Source: Alteromonas sp. 1_MG-2023
Lineage (GTDB): Bacteria; Pseudomonadota; Gammaproteobacteria; Enterobacterales; Alteromonadaceae
Reading direction: 5' to 3'
Assembly (NCBI RefSeq): GCF_030547075.1
Contig: NZ_JAUOQH010000004.1
Coordinates: 62,001-126,000 of the forward strand
Length of the DNA: 64,000 bases
A model generated the notes under the pieces. It was not told the DNA's origin. It did no database searches and worked only from the letters and a program-made list of their open reading frames with translations. Positions within the stretch are counted from its first letter, which is position 1. Every line of letters starts with the position of its first letter. Position numbers and translations under genes: made by a program. Shown here in pieces: positions 55,310 through 64,000 of this stretch.

Positions 55310-56938
55310 ATGGCCGGCACAGAGTACGATTTTATAGTAATAGGCGCAGGCTCAGCAGGATGTATTCTTGCTGATAGACTCAGTGAGTCTGGCGCTTATT
55401 CCGTACTCTTAATTGAAGCTGGGGGTAAAAACCGATTACCTTGGATTAAGCTACCGATTGGCTTTGCAAAAACCTACTACCACCCCACCTACAACTACAT
55501 GTACTACAGCGAAGAAGAGCCAAACATGGCGGGGCGTAAAATGTATGCCCCTCGTGGTAAAGGGCAAGGCGGCTCGGGCTCCATCAATGCAATGATTTAT
55601 GTGCGTGGTCAAGCGTCAGACTTCGATGCGTGGGCACAAGCTGGCAATGAAGGCTGGTCGTATGCCGATGTATTACCTTATTTTAAAAAGCTAGAGCGAC
55701 ACCCATTAGGCGACACCGAACACCATTCTGGAAGTGGAAAGATTGGTATTACCCAGATGAAAAAAGGGGCTCATCCTTTTTGTAGTCATTACTTGAAAGG
55801 CGCTGAACAGCTTGGCTTCACATTAAATGATGACTTCAATGGTGCACAGTTTGAAGGAATAGGTATTTACGATGCCAATATCTACAAAGGCTTTCGCCAT
55901 TGCAGTAATTCAGCCCATTTAAAACCAGCCCTGAAGCGCGGTAACTTGCATGTATTGCGAGATACAGTGGTCGAAAAAGTGTTGTTTAATGAAGACAAAC
56001 ACGCCTATGCCGTAGAAGTTCGAACGGGGAGTGTTCAGCAAACCCTTAAAGCCAAAAGAGAAATTGTGTTATCAGCTGGCGCGGTAGATTCTCCCAAATT
56101 ACTTCAGTTATCAGGGGTAGGCGACAGGCGTTTATTGGATAAACACCGTATTCCATTGGTAAGCCACTCTCCTGCGGTAGGGCAAAATCTTCAAGATCAT
56201 CTATGTGTAAGCTATTACTACAAAGCGAAGGTGAAAACGCTAAACGACGATTTAGGGTCGTTATTCGGGCAGGCTAAAGCGGCACTGCAATATGCATTTA
56301 CCCGAAGCGGACCATTATCGATAAGCGTTAATCAGGGGGGAGGCTTTGTAAAAGGCGCAGACACCGAAGCGCTGCCTAATCTTCAGTTGTACTTCAACCC
56401 CATGTCATATCAAATTCCAGCTGACCCTAATGCGAAGTTAGCGCCGGATCCTTATTCAGGCTTTTTAGTCGCGTTTAACTCGTGTCGGCCTAGCAGTAAA
56501 GGCACGGTAGAGCTGTCTTCAAGCAACCCTAGCGACAAGCCATTCATTCGCCCCAATTATTTATCTACCGAAAAAGACCTAGAAGAAGTTCGTCAGGGAA
56601 GCCAACTGATTAGGCGCTTAATGCAAGCGCCTGCACTACAAGCGGTAACCGAAGAAGAAATTAAGCCCGGCCCCTCAGTTAACGACGACGCGAGCATGTT
56701 GCAGTACTTCAAAGAGCAAGGTGGTTCTATTTATCATTTGTGCGGAACCTGTGCCATGGGCCCAGAACAGAGTAATGCAGTTGTCGATGCAAGGCTGAAA
56801 GTACACGGTGTAACAGGCCTTCGTGTAGTAGATGCTTCCATTTTCCCAAATATAACCTCGGGCAATATTAATGCGCCTGTGATGATGGTGGCAGAAAAAG
56901 GGGCTGACATAATTTTGGAAGACCACAAAAATAATTAA
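55310..56938 (+). CDS. GMC-family FAD oxidoreductase (choline dehydrogenase-like)
   Basis: This 542-residue protein has the FAD motif [20 protein letters not shown] at residues 6-25. [19 protein letters not shown] follows, then the C-terminal active-site segment with H-L-C-G-T-C-A-M-G and [26 protein letters not shown]. BetA-type GMC enzymes oxidise alcohols to aldehydes. The neighbouring aldehyde dehydrogenases suggest an alcohol-aldehyde-acid sequence; the substrate is unknown, and choline is not ruled out. It follows the enolase-superfamily gene by 7 bp. Confidence 0.87.
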   Translation: MAGTEYDFIVIGAGSAGCILADRLSESGAYSVLLIEAGGKNRLPWIKLPIGFAKTYYHPTYNYMYYSEEEPNMAGRKMYAPRGKGQGGSGSINAMIYVRGQASDFDAWAQAGNEGWSYADVLPYFKKLERHPLGDTEHHSGSGKIGITQMKKGAHPFCSHYLKGAEQLGFTLNDDFNGAQFEGIGIYDANIYKGFRHCSNSAHLKPALKRGNLHVLRDTVVEKVLFNEDKHAYAVEVRTGSVQQTLKAKREIVLSAGAVDSPKLLQLSGVGDRRLLDKHRIPLVSHSPAVGQNLQDHLCVSYYYKAKVKTLNDDLGSLFGQAKAALQYAFTRSGPLSISVNQGGGFVKGADTEALPNLQLYFNPMSYQIPADPNAKLAPDPYSGFLVAFNSCRPSSKGTVELSSSNPSDKPFIRPNYLSTEKDLEEVRQGSQLIRRLMQAPALQAVTEEEIKPGPSVNDDASMLQYFKEQGGSIYHLCGTCAMGPEQSNAVVDARLKVHGVTGLRVVDASIFPNITSGNINAPVMMVAEKGADIILEDHKNN

Positions 56939-57279
56939 ACAGGCTTCTAATGTTTTGTCACACGTTATTTGTAAGTACATCTAATGTTTATTGAAAATAA
57001 CGTATAAATTATCGACGAATAGAAAATTTAGTTGGTTTTTAAAAAATTAATCTTCTGCATTTAGAAGATATTTAGAAATTAAAGAATAATTTAAATTGTC
57101 AGTGATGTTTGTGGTTGGTGCGTTTTATAGCGCTATGCATATGTAAGAATTTTTAACCTAGTTACCTATAGGTTAGAAATTTTAATCAATAGTCAAATAA
57201 TGCTCAATTGTGCGTCTGTCATATTTCGATTTATGATTGATGAGTAAATGAGCAAAATAGTTTAAAGAGGTTTTTATAC
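56939..57279. other. Noncoding gap with strong inverted repeat
   Basis: This 341-bp AT-rich gap separates the GMC gene from the next aldehyde dehydrogenase gene. It contains the inverted repeat at 57148-57181 and, probably, the promoter of the downstream genes. I see no gene in it. Confidence 0.45.
57148..57181. promoter_or_regulatory. 13-bp inverted repeat, candidate operator or terminator
   Basis: The arms AATTTTTAACCTA (57148-57160) and TAGGTTAGAAATT (57169-57181) pair at 12 of 13 positions around an 8-bp spacer. The low GC content and its position about 100 bp before the aldehyde dehydrogenase start favour an operator over a terminator. Confidence 0.5.
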
Positions 57280-58809
57280 ATGCCATCCGCGTTGTTGAAT
57301 AATTCAGATCCTGCCACCTTTTCATACGATGACTGGGTGAGTTTTGCAGAAAATTTTGAAATACAATCAGGATTATTCATAAATGGTAGTTATGTTGATT
57401 CGCAAAGTGGTGAGACCTTTGATGCTATTAACCCAGCAAGTGGTGATGTAATTGCTTCGGTTGCTTGTGCTGATACAGCAGATATTGATGCCGCAGTAAG
57501 TTCGAGCAAAGTGGCGTGGGATGATGGTCGTTGGAGATACATGCCACCACGCGAGCGAATGAATATACTTCTACGGTTGGCAGATTTAGTTGACGAACAT
57601 GCTGCTGAGTTAGCATTGCTCGACAGTCTAGATATGGGTAAGCCTATTACCGACTGCTTAACCATAGATATTCCTGAAGTGTCAGTGTCGCTTCGCTTCT
57701 TTGCTGAGTGTATCGATAAAGTTAGCGGCGACATAACCAATACTGACGCCTCTGCCTTGCACATGATTCAGCATGAACCCTTAGGTATTGTTGGGGCCAT
57801 TTCTGCATGGAATTACCCATTGCTGATGGCAATTTGGAAGGTCGCCCCCGCGCTAGCGGCAGGCAATTGTGTTGTCCTTAAACCGTCAGAAAGAGCACCA
57901 CTAAGTTGTACCCGATTTGCCCAGTTATTTATTGAGGCTGGCGGCCCTGCAGGGGTTTTCAACGTGGTCAATGGTTTTGGTCATGTAGCAGGCAAAGCGC
58001 TCGCCATGCATATGGATGTCGCCAAAATTAGTTTTACCGGCTCTACCGCTGTAGGTAAGAAGTTAATGACTTACTCGGGTGAGTCTAATTTAAAGCGTGT
58101 AGCGTTAGAAACTGGCGGAAAAAGCCCGCAAATATTCATGTCAGATTTGGCCGATTTAGACCAAGCCGTCGATATAGCCATAGCTGGAATTTACGACAAC
58201 GTAGGTCAAGTTTGTAATGCAGGTTCTCGTTTACTGGTTCACAAAGATATCCACGATGCCTTTGTAGAAAAGTTTATCGAAAAGAGCAAGCAGGTATACC
58301 AACCCGGTCATCCGTTAGATCCAGCTACGAGCTTAGGTCCAATGGTGTCACTCGAGCAGCGCGACGGGGTAATTGAAAAAGTTGAAGCAGGCATTAAAGA
58401 AGGGGCCAAATTAGAATTTGGTGGAGAGATACCGTCAGATCTCACTCATGGCGCCTATATCCAGCCTGCATTATTCACTCAAGTTACGTCTGATATGTCG
58501 ATTGCCCAAGAAGAGATATTTGGGCCTGTGGTGGCGTTGATTAAATTCGACGACGAAGCGCACGCATTGTCTATCGCTAATGACTCTAAGTATGGGCTTG
58601 CTGCTAGCGTGTGGACATCAAATTTAAATACCGCGCACAGAATGACAAAAGCGATTGAAGCCGGTGTTATTTGGGTGAATTGCTTTGGTGACGGGGACAT
58701 GACCCAACCGTTTGGTGGTTACAAGCAGTCGGGTAATTCGAGAGATAAATCTCTTGAGTGTTTTACCGCTTATACCCAAAGCAAATCAACGTGGATAAAC
58801 CTAGCGTAA
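57280..58809 (+). CDS. Aldehyde dehydrogenase (BetB/PuuC-like)
   Basis: This 509-residue protein has catalytic Glu (ALETGGKSPQ, about residue 277) and Cys (VGQVCNAGSR, about residue 312). GAISAWNYPLLMAIWKVAPAL marks the cofactor-binding part. It belongs to the betaine-aldehyde / gamma-aminoaldehyde branch rather than the AldA branch. It lies between the GMC gene and the TonB receptor and would oxidise the aldehyde made by the GMC enzyme or a related one. A ribosome binding site AAAGAGG precedes the ATG. Confidence 0.85.
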   Translation: MPSALLNNSDPATFSYDDWVSFAENFEIQSGLFINGSYVDSQSGETFDAINPASGDVIASVACADTADIDAAVSSSKVAWDDGRWRYMPPRERMNILLRLADLVDEHAAELALLDSLDMGKPITDCLTIDIPEVSVSLRFFAECIDKVSGDITNTDASALHMIQHEPLGIVGAISAWNYPLLMAIWKVAPALAAGNCVVLKPSERAPLSCTRFAQLFIEAGGPAGVFNVVNGFGHVAGKALAMHMDVAKISFTGSTAVGKKLMTYSGESNLKRVALETGGKSPQIFMSDLADLDQAVDIAIAGIYDNVGQVCNAGSRLLVHKDIHDAFVEKFIEKSKQVYQPGHPLDPATSLGPMVSLEQRDGVIEKVEAGIKEGAKLEFGGEIPSDLTHGAYIQPALFTQVTSDMSIAQEEIFGPVVALIKFDDEAHALSIANDSKYGLAASVWTSNLNTAHRMTKAIEAGVIWVNCFGDGDMTQPFGGYKQSGNSRDKSLECFTAYTQSKSTWINLA

Positions 58810-58954
58810 AAGCAGCACAAAACGAATTCAAATAATAAAGATGTAAGGCAATAAAAGCCAAAGTAGCAGAAGAATAAGCAGTAAAAATTAGCAGTACCCT
58901 AAGTAACAACATAACGAGTGTGTAAGAGAATTATAATAAAAATTGGAGATATTC

Positions 58955-61483
58955 ATGAGAATGTTAAGAAAGACGAAAGTCAATTATGCAGTATGTATAG
59001 CGATGGCGGCTGCTGTAGATGTTCCTCTAGCGTTTGCGGATATTCAAGAAACACAGCAGGCAACTGAACAAGTTGCTGAGGAAACACAACCCACTAAAAA
59101 TCCCAAACGGGCGGCTATTGAGCTTATTGAAGTAACGGCAACCCGCCGAGCTCAAAGCATTCAAAGTGTACCTATTTCAGTGACCGCACTGAGCGAACGG
59201 GCCCTTAAAGAAAACAACATTTCTAAGTTCGATGATTATATAGAAATGATCCCTAGCGCAAGTATGGGTGGTCGTGGTCCGGGTCAGTCTGACGTTTATA
59301 TTCGCGGGCTAGCATTAGGTCATAACGGTATTACCGGTACTGAATTTACCCCAGCACCGACAGTAGGCTTATACCTAGATGACATGCCTATTAGTGCAAC
59401 AGGACGTAACCTAGATGTTTACGTCACTGACGTTGAACGTTTGGAAGTGCTAGCAGGTCCACAAGGCACCTTATTTGGCGCAAGTGCACAAGCAGGTGCA
59501 TTGCGAATTATCACAAACAAGCCGGATTCAGGCGGTTTTGATGCTGGATTCGAACTAGACTATTCACAAACTAAAGGTGGCGATGACAGCACTTCGATTG
59601 AAGGCTTTGTCAATATTCCTATCATTGAAGATGAGTTGGCGGTACGTATTACTGCATACAATGATAAGCAAGGTGGCTATATTGACAACGTCTACAGCAC
59701 GTTCACGCTAGACCCAACGATTAACCCCAACGCTAACCCAGATTTTTTCAATAATGGTGATGTTGAGCAAGGTTTAAAAGACCAATGGGTTGATGCAACA
59801 TATACCGAAATAGATAACGAAGAGTTTGTTGAAGATGATTTCAACGACAGTGAATATATTGGGGTACGTTTCGGCATAAGCTGGGAACCAACCGCTGATT
59901 TCAGTATCTTGTTGCAACACACCCATCAAGACTTAGATGTAGATGGCGTATTCGATTACGATCCAACACTAGGCGAAATGAACGTTGCGCGGTTCGATGA
60001 AGATAGGCTTGAAGATAGCTTCGACTTAACTTCTTGGACCATTGAGAAACAGTTAGAGTACGTAGACATTGTTTACACCGGTGGTTATTTAGATCGTGAT
60101 ATCTATCAAACCGTTGATTACATTGGTTACAACAACAGTGGTGCATTTGCTGCCGATTATTACACCTGTACTTATACCGAAGTAAGACAGTGTTTAGATC
60201 CAAGCAAACGCTTTGTAGGTCAAGTAACTAACGAACGTTTAACGCATGAAATTCGTTTCAGCTCACCGTACGATAAACCGGTACGTGGTGTGCTTGGCTT
60301 GTTCTATGACGATCAAACTATTACTCATGATGGTGAGTATGATTACGCCGCTGCACCAGAGCTTGGCTTTTTCCAAAATAGACCAAACGTAGGCTCTACG
60401 GCGAACAACCCTGACTTTAGAGAGCCAGGAGTTACCTTCATTAACGATTTAACTCGTGATGAAGAGCAAACCGCAATTTTCGGTGAGTTGGCGTGGGATA
60501 TTACCGACAAACTTACCGCCACAGCTGGGTTACGTTATTACGAACTAGAAGCGACATTCTTAGGTTCATCTGCCTTTGCCAACACTAGTGTGTTTGGCGC
60601 GACAGAAGACTTCCCTGACTACGGCCGTAACTATGATGTCAGCCTGGCTGATATCTCGCCGCTAAAACAAGATGGCACCATCACTAAATTCACGTTGGAC
60701 TATCAGTTCAGTAAAGATATTTTGGTGTATGCCACGTATTCAGAAGGTTATCGCGCAGGTGGCTTCAACCGACTGTCTGGCCCGGCAATTAACACCAATA
60801 ACCTGCCTGAGTTCGAAGATTTCGTGGTACCAGATACCTACGAAAGTGATGAAGTGGTTAACATGGAGCTGGGTTGGAAAACCACGTTTAACAACGGTAA
60901 CCTGAAGATTAATGGTGCAATTTATAAAATTGATTGGGACAACATTCAAGTTGCCATTCTAGATAGCGCTAACATCTTACAGTTAACCTTTACTGACAAC
61001 GTGGCTGACGCAGAAATTCTAGGTATAGAACTTGATGCCGCATGGACTGCAACCGACAACTTAACCTTATTCGCCGCTGTGTCTAACAACCATTCAGAAA
61101 TTACTGATTTGGTAAGCGGTATATCGTTTACGTTGGCACCAGAGGGTAGTGAATTAGCATTGTCGCCCGAGCTTAACTACAGCTTACGCGGTCGTTACGA
61201 TTGGACGGTGAAAAACGTAGATGCTTACGGTCAAGTCACCCTTCAATATACTGATGAAAGCTATAGTTCTATGTATATTGATACCCGAGAAAAGCAAGAC
61301 AGCTACACGCTAGTTAATGCGTCACTTGGTGCAAACTTTGATGAGTGGGGGGTAGAGCTTTACGTTGATAACCTTACTGATGAAGTGGCAGAAAAATACA
61401 TTAACACCATTGATGATATACGACGGGTAACCACCAATCGCCCTCGTACTATTGGTATGCGTGTGTCTTACGCGTTTAACTAA
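58955..61483 (+). CDS. TonB-dependent receptor
   Basis: I place the start at the ATG at 58955 (MRMLRKTKVNYAVCIAMA), preceded by GGAG at 6 bp; the frame extends to a TTG at 58943. The 842-residue protein has a signal peptide, then IELIEVTATRRAQSIQSVP as the TonB box region. The plug follows (SDVYIRGLALGHNG, VERLEVLAGPQGTLFGASAQ), then a barrel ending VSYAFN. The substrate may be that of the catabolic genes just upstream. A strong terminator follows, so the TPR-sulfotransferase gene has its own promoter. Confidence 0.88.
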   Translation: MRMLRKTKVNYAVCIAMAAAVDVPLAFADIQETQQATEQVAEETQPTKNPKRAAIELIEVTATRRAQSIQSVPISVTALSERALKENNISKFDDYIEMIPSASMGGRGPGQSDVYIRGLALGHNGITGTEFTPAPTVGLYLDDMPISATGRNLDVYVTDVERLEVLAGPQGTLFGASAQAGALRIITNKPDSGGFDAGFELDYSQTKGGDDSTSIEGFVNIPIIEDELAVRITAYNDKQGGYIDNVYSTFTLDPTINPNANPDFFNNGDVEQGLKDQWVDATYTEIDNEEFVEDDFNDSEYIGVRFGISWEPTADFSILLQHTHQDLDVDGVFDYDPTLGEMNVARFDEDRLEDSFDLTSWTIEKQLEYVDIVYTGGYLDRDIYQTVDYIGYNNSGAFAADYYTCTYTEVRQCLDPSKRFVGQVTNERLTHEIRFSSPYDKPVRGVLGLFYDDQTITHDGEYDYAAAPELGFFQNRPNVGSTANNPDFREPGVTFINDLTRDEEQTAIFGELAWDITDKLTATAGLRYYELEATFLGSSAFANTSVFGATEDFPDYGRNYDVSLADISPLKQDGTITKFTLDYQFSKDILVYATYSEGYRAGGFNRLSGPAINTNNLPEFEDFVVPDTYESDEVVNMELGWKTTFNNGNLKINGAIYKIDWDNIQVAILDSANILQLTFTDNVADAEILGIELDAAWTATDNLTLFAAVSNNHSEITDLVSGISFTLAPEGSELALSPELNYSLRGRYDWTVKNVDAYGQVTLQYTDESYSSMYIDTREKQDSYTLVNASLGANFDEWGVELYVDNLTDEVAEKYINTIDDIRRVTTNRPRTIGMRVSYAFN

Positions 61484-61509
61484 CGTAGGCAACTAAGACT
61501 ACACGTATC

Positions 61510-61538
61510 AAAAAGCGGCTTACTTATAGCCGCTTTTT
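61510..61538 (+). terminator. Rho-independent terminator after TonB receptor
   Basis: A perfect 11-bp stem (AAAAAGCGGCT / AGCCGCTTTTT) with a 7-nt loop ends in a T-run, 27 bp after the receptor stop. Confidence 0.9.
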
Positions 61539-61688
61539 GTTTATGAACGTAAGTCATGTATGCTAACTCTGTGTTTAATTTAATCGCTATTGGCATGTGT
61601 TTCGAGGCACTTGTGCAGCTTTGAGAAGTCACCGCTTTTAAAAAGTCAGACGAGCGCATTAACACGGTATAGCGATTGAGTTGGAGTA

Positions 61689-63761
61689 ATGTATATGGGT
61701 GTTTCTGTACCCACGAATTCTGAATCTAATAATAATTCAAATAAGAATGAGCAGGTTACCAATATTAATAACAACATTAGCAAAGACATCACTGAAGCCA
61801 AGCTGTTGTTGCAGAAAAAGCAATTTTCAAGTGCACTAGATATCACCTCAAGCCTACTCGCCCGTTACCCAGACAACATTGATGCGCTGTATTTAACCGC
61901 GGTGTGTCATCGCTACTTGCAACAACCGCAGCTTGCGTTGTCTACCCTGAACACACTGACAAGCTACCACCCCAATTATGCAAGGGCCTACCAAGAAGAA
62001 GGCCACAACTACCGACTGAGTAATAGCCAAGCCGCCATTAGTGCCTATGAAAAAGCAGTACAGCTTAATGCTGCGCTAGTAGCCAGCTGGAAAAACTTAA
62101 GCGAACTTTATCGTGCAGAGGGCCAAGTATGGTCAGCAGAACATACCCAGAAGCAAGTGGCTTATTGGGCTAGCATGCCACAAGAGTTAGTAAGCGTAAG
62201 CAGCTTAATAAACGAAGATAACCTGCTTAAGGCAGAAGAAATATGTCGGTTTTTTCTAAAGAAACAGCCTAAACATACCGAAGCGATGCGCTTACTTGCT
62301 GCTATTGGTGTAAAACATAAAGTGTTAGACGACGCTGAGTTTCTATTAGAAAGCTGTTTGCACTTCGACCCTGAATTTCACCAAGCGCGATTAGATTACG
62401 TAAACGTCCTGCATAAAAGGCAGCGATACGAACAGGCTCTTGAACAAGCACTGCTGTTACGCAGTAAATCACCGGATGATGTGCGCTATCAAATGGCCGT
62501 GGCGAACGAAAGCCAAGCCGTAGGTGAATTCAATCAATCCATAGCTATTTATAATTCCATTCTTGAACAGTTACCGGATAATTCTGGTGTACTTATTATG
62601 CTTGGGCATGCGTATAAAACGGTGGGGGATACCCAAAACGCTGTTGCCGCTTATCAAAAAGCAGGGGCTTGCCAAGACAACTTTGGTGACGCGTATTGGA
62701 GCTTGGCCAACCTTAAAACCTATAGCTTCAGCGACGAAGAAATAGCAATAATGCAACGTCATGAACAAGCGCAGACTACAGCGTTTGAAGATAGGTTTCA
62801 TTTAAGCTTTGCTTTAGGGAAGGCGTTTGAAGATGCTAGTGATTACTCACAAGCATTTACCTATTACTCAAAGGGAAATGCGCTTAAAAAGCAGCAGTTG
62901 GGTTATCAAGCTGCGCGGATAGAAGCAGAATGTAAGGCACAAATAGAAGTATGTACCCCAGCATTATTTTCTAACCAGGCTAGCACACATAACCTAGCCA
63001 ATACGCTGAGCAAGCAAGAGCGTCACCCAAGGCCAATCTTTATCGTAGGCCTGCCGCGAGCCGGCTCTACCTTGCTAGAACAAATTCTGTCTTCCCATTC
63101 TATGGTGGATGGCACCATGGAGTTACCCAATATTATGTCGTTAGCTCATCGTTTAAATGGGCGTGGCGGTAGTGATAAACCTAAGCGTTACCCGCAAGTG
63201 CTAGAGGAACTGTCGGCAGATCAATTAGCTAAGTTTGGCGATGATTTTATTAAAGACACAGAAGTCTATCGCCAAGGCGCGCCTTACTTTATAGACAAAA
63301 TGCCAAACAACTTTAGGCATATAGGACTTATCCAATTGATTTTACCCGATGCCATTATTATTGATGCGCGGCGTGACCCTATGTCTTGTGGATTTAGTAT
63401 TTTTAAGCAATTGTTTGCCGAAGGACAAGAGTTTAGCTACAACTTGGAAGATATTGGAAAGTATTACAAAAATTATGTTGAGTTAATGGATCATTGGAAC
63501 ACAGTGCTCCCGGGTAAAATCTTAAAGATGCAATATGAAGATGTGGTGACTGATTTTGATCACCAGGTGCATAAGCTACTAGATTTTTGCGGACTACCCT
63601 TTGAAGAGGGTTGTTTAGATTTCTATAAAACCAAGCGCTCGGTAAGAACCGCGAGTGCTGAGCAGGTGCGCCAGCCTATTTATCAAAGTGGCATGCAGCA
63701 ATGGAAGCACTTTGAGGCTGACCTTGAGCCTTTAAGTCACTTGGTTTCAACACTGAAATAG
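61689..63761 (+). CDS. TPR-repeat sulfotransferase
   Basis: This 690-residue protein has an N-terminal half of tetratricopeptide repeats (for example LTAVCHRYLQQPQLALSTLN and ISAYEKAVQLNAALVASWKN). Its C-terminal domain carries the PAPS-binding loop IVGLPRAGSTLLEQ at about residue 450 and a later IIDARRDPMSCGFSIFKQ. This is the TPR-sulfotransferase type often found near TonB receptors in Alteromonadales. It may sulfate a protein or an envelope molecule; the target is unknown. There is no signal peptide. A GGAG ribosome binding site lies 2 bp before the first ATG, and a second ATG two codons on is better spaced. Confidence 0.85.
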   Translation: MYMGVSVPTNSESNNNSNKNEQVTNINNNISKDITEAKLLLQKKQFSSALDITSSLLARYPDNIDALYLTAVCHRYLQQPQLALSTLNTLTSYHPNYARAYQEEGHNYRLSNSQAAISAYEKAVQLNAALVASWKNLSELYRAEGQVWSAEHTQKQVAYWASMPQELVSVSSLINEDNLLKAEEICRFFLKKQPKHTEAMRLLAAIGVKHKVLDDAEFLLESCLHFDPEFHQARLDYVNVLHKRQRYEQALEQALLLRSKSPDDVRYQMAVANESQAVGEFNQSIAIYNSILEQLPDNSGVLIMLGHAYKTVGDTQNAVAAYQKAGACQDNFGDAYWSLANLKTYSFSDEEIAIMQRHEQAQTTAFEDRFHLSFALGKAFEDASDYSQAFTYYSKGNALKKQQLGYQAARIEAECKAQIEVCTPALFSNQASTHNLANTLSKQERHPRPIFIVGLPRAGSTLLEQILSSHSMVDGTMELPNIMSLAHRLNGRGGSDKPKRYPQVLEELSADQLAKFGDDFIKDTEVYRQGAPYFIDKMPNNFRHIGLIQLILPDAIIIDARRDPMSCGFSIFKQLFAEGQEFSYNLEDIGKYYKNYVELMDHWNTVLPGKILKMQYEDVVTDFDHQVHKLLDFCGLPFEEGCLDFYKTKRSVRTASAEQVRQPIYQSGMQQWKHFEADLEPLSHLVSTLK

Positions 63762-64000
63762 CCTAGCAACCGCACGTTATCGAATAGCGCTTATCTTTAA
63801 AGGCGCTAATGATTTGCTTGCGGCTCTGCAAATACATTAGCCAATAAGCCCGCAAATAAATCTAAAACATCACAGATACGGGTAGTTAGCCACTTAGGTG
63901 TTATACTTTAGTTTAATAAAATTAAATCGTATAGCCGTTGCAGCAACCCGAAAGGATGCATTGTGGTCAATAAAGTATCGAAGTCAGAATTGTTCATTTC
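63762..64000. other. Right edge, no complete gene
   Basis: No feature is clear. A possible start (GTG at 63963, preceded by AAAGG) opens a frame reading MVNKVSKSELFI to the window edge, which may be the 5' end of the next gene. Confidence 0.3.

Overview
The window looks like a marine gammaproteobacterial chromosome of the Alteromonas/Paraglaciecola type. The evidence is the content: large TonB-dependent receptors, a glycine-betaine catabolic locus of the Pseudomonas gbc/dgc/sox kind next to a BCCT transporter, a polysaccharide-type catabolic island, and a dnd DNA-phosphorothioation cluster. No rRNA, tRNA, CRISPR array, transposase or integrase was seen.

Layout. (1) 0-9 kb is a DNA-modification and defence region. 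The 3' part of a DUF262/DUF1524 gene converges on a leftward cluster: an M15-peptidase-like protein, a phosphorothioation-associated methyltransferase, then dndB-C-D-E with overlapping genes. A cluster of TTACGTAA palindromes sits just upstream of dndB. (2) 9.07-9.53 kb is a 5'-truncated copy of lldP. (3) 9.57-23.5 kb is a carbohydrate island: a SASA-type esterase, a FAD-dependent oxidoreductase, an SSS symporter, a divergent TonB receptor, an IclR regulator, an alpha/beta esterase, a secreted BNR_4 beta-propeller protein with a CBM-like C-terminus, and an SGNH esterase. It ends at an intact lldP, so a direct repeat of about 460 bp brackets the island. (4) 25.4-48 kb converts glycine betaine to glycine: gbcA/gbcB make dimethylglycine, dgcA/dgcB with an ETF pair make sarcosine, and soxBDAG makes glycine. 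purU handles one-carbon units. A GbdR-type regulator, an M19 dipeptidase, a DUF5943 protein, an MFS exporter and a BCCT importer complete the locus. A nearly identical 26-bp dyad occurs upstream of the dipeptidase-dgc operon and of the BCCT gene. (5) 48.9-63.8 kb is a second catabolic cluster: LysR and IclR regulators, a beta-hydroxyacid dehydrogenase, an AldA-like dehydrogenase, a divergent enolase-superfamily enzyme, a GMC oxidoreductase, a second aldehyde dehydrogenase, a TonB receptor and a TPR-sulfotransferase. Its substrate is not evident.

The most notable points are three. The dnd cluster carries unusual companions (DUF262/DUF1524, methyltransferase, HTH-M15-like protein). The lldP duplication brackets the sugar island. 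The betaine genes share a candidate operator. All family assignments rest on reading motifs by eye; no database search was run.
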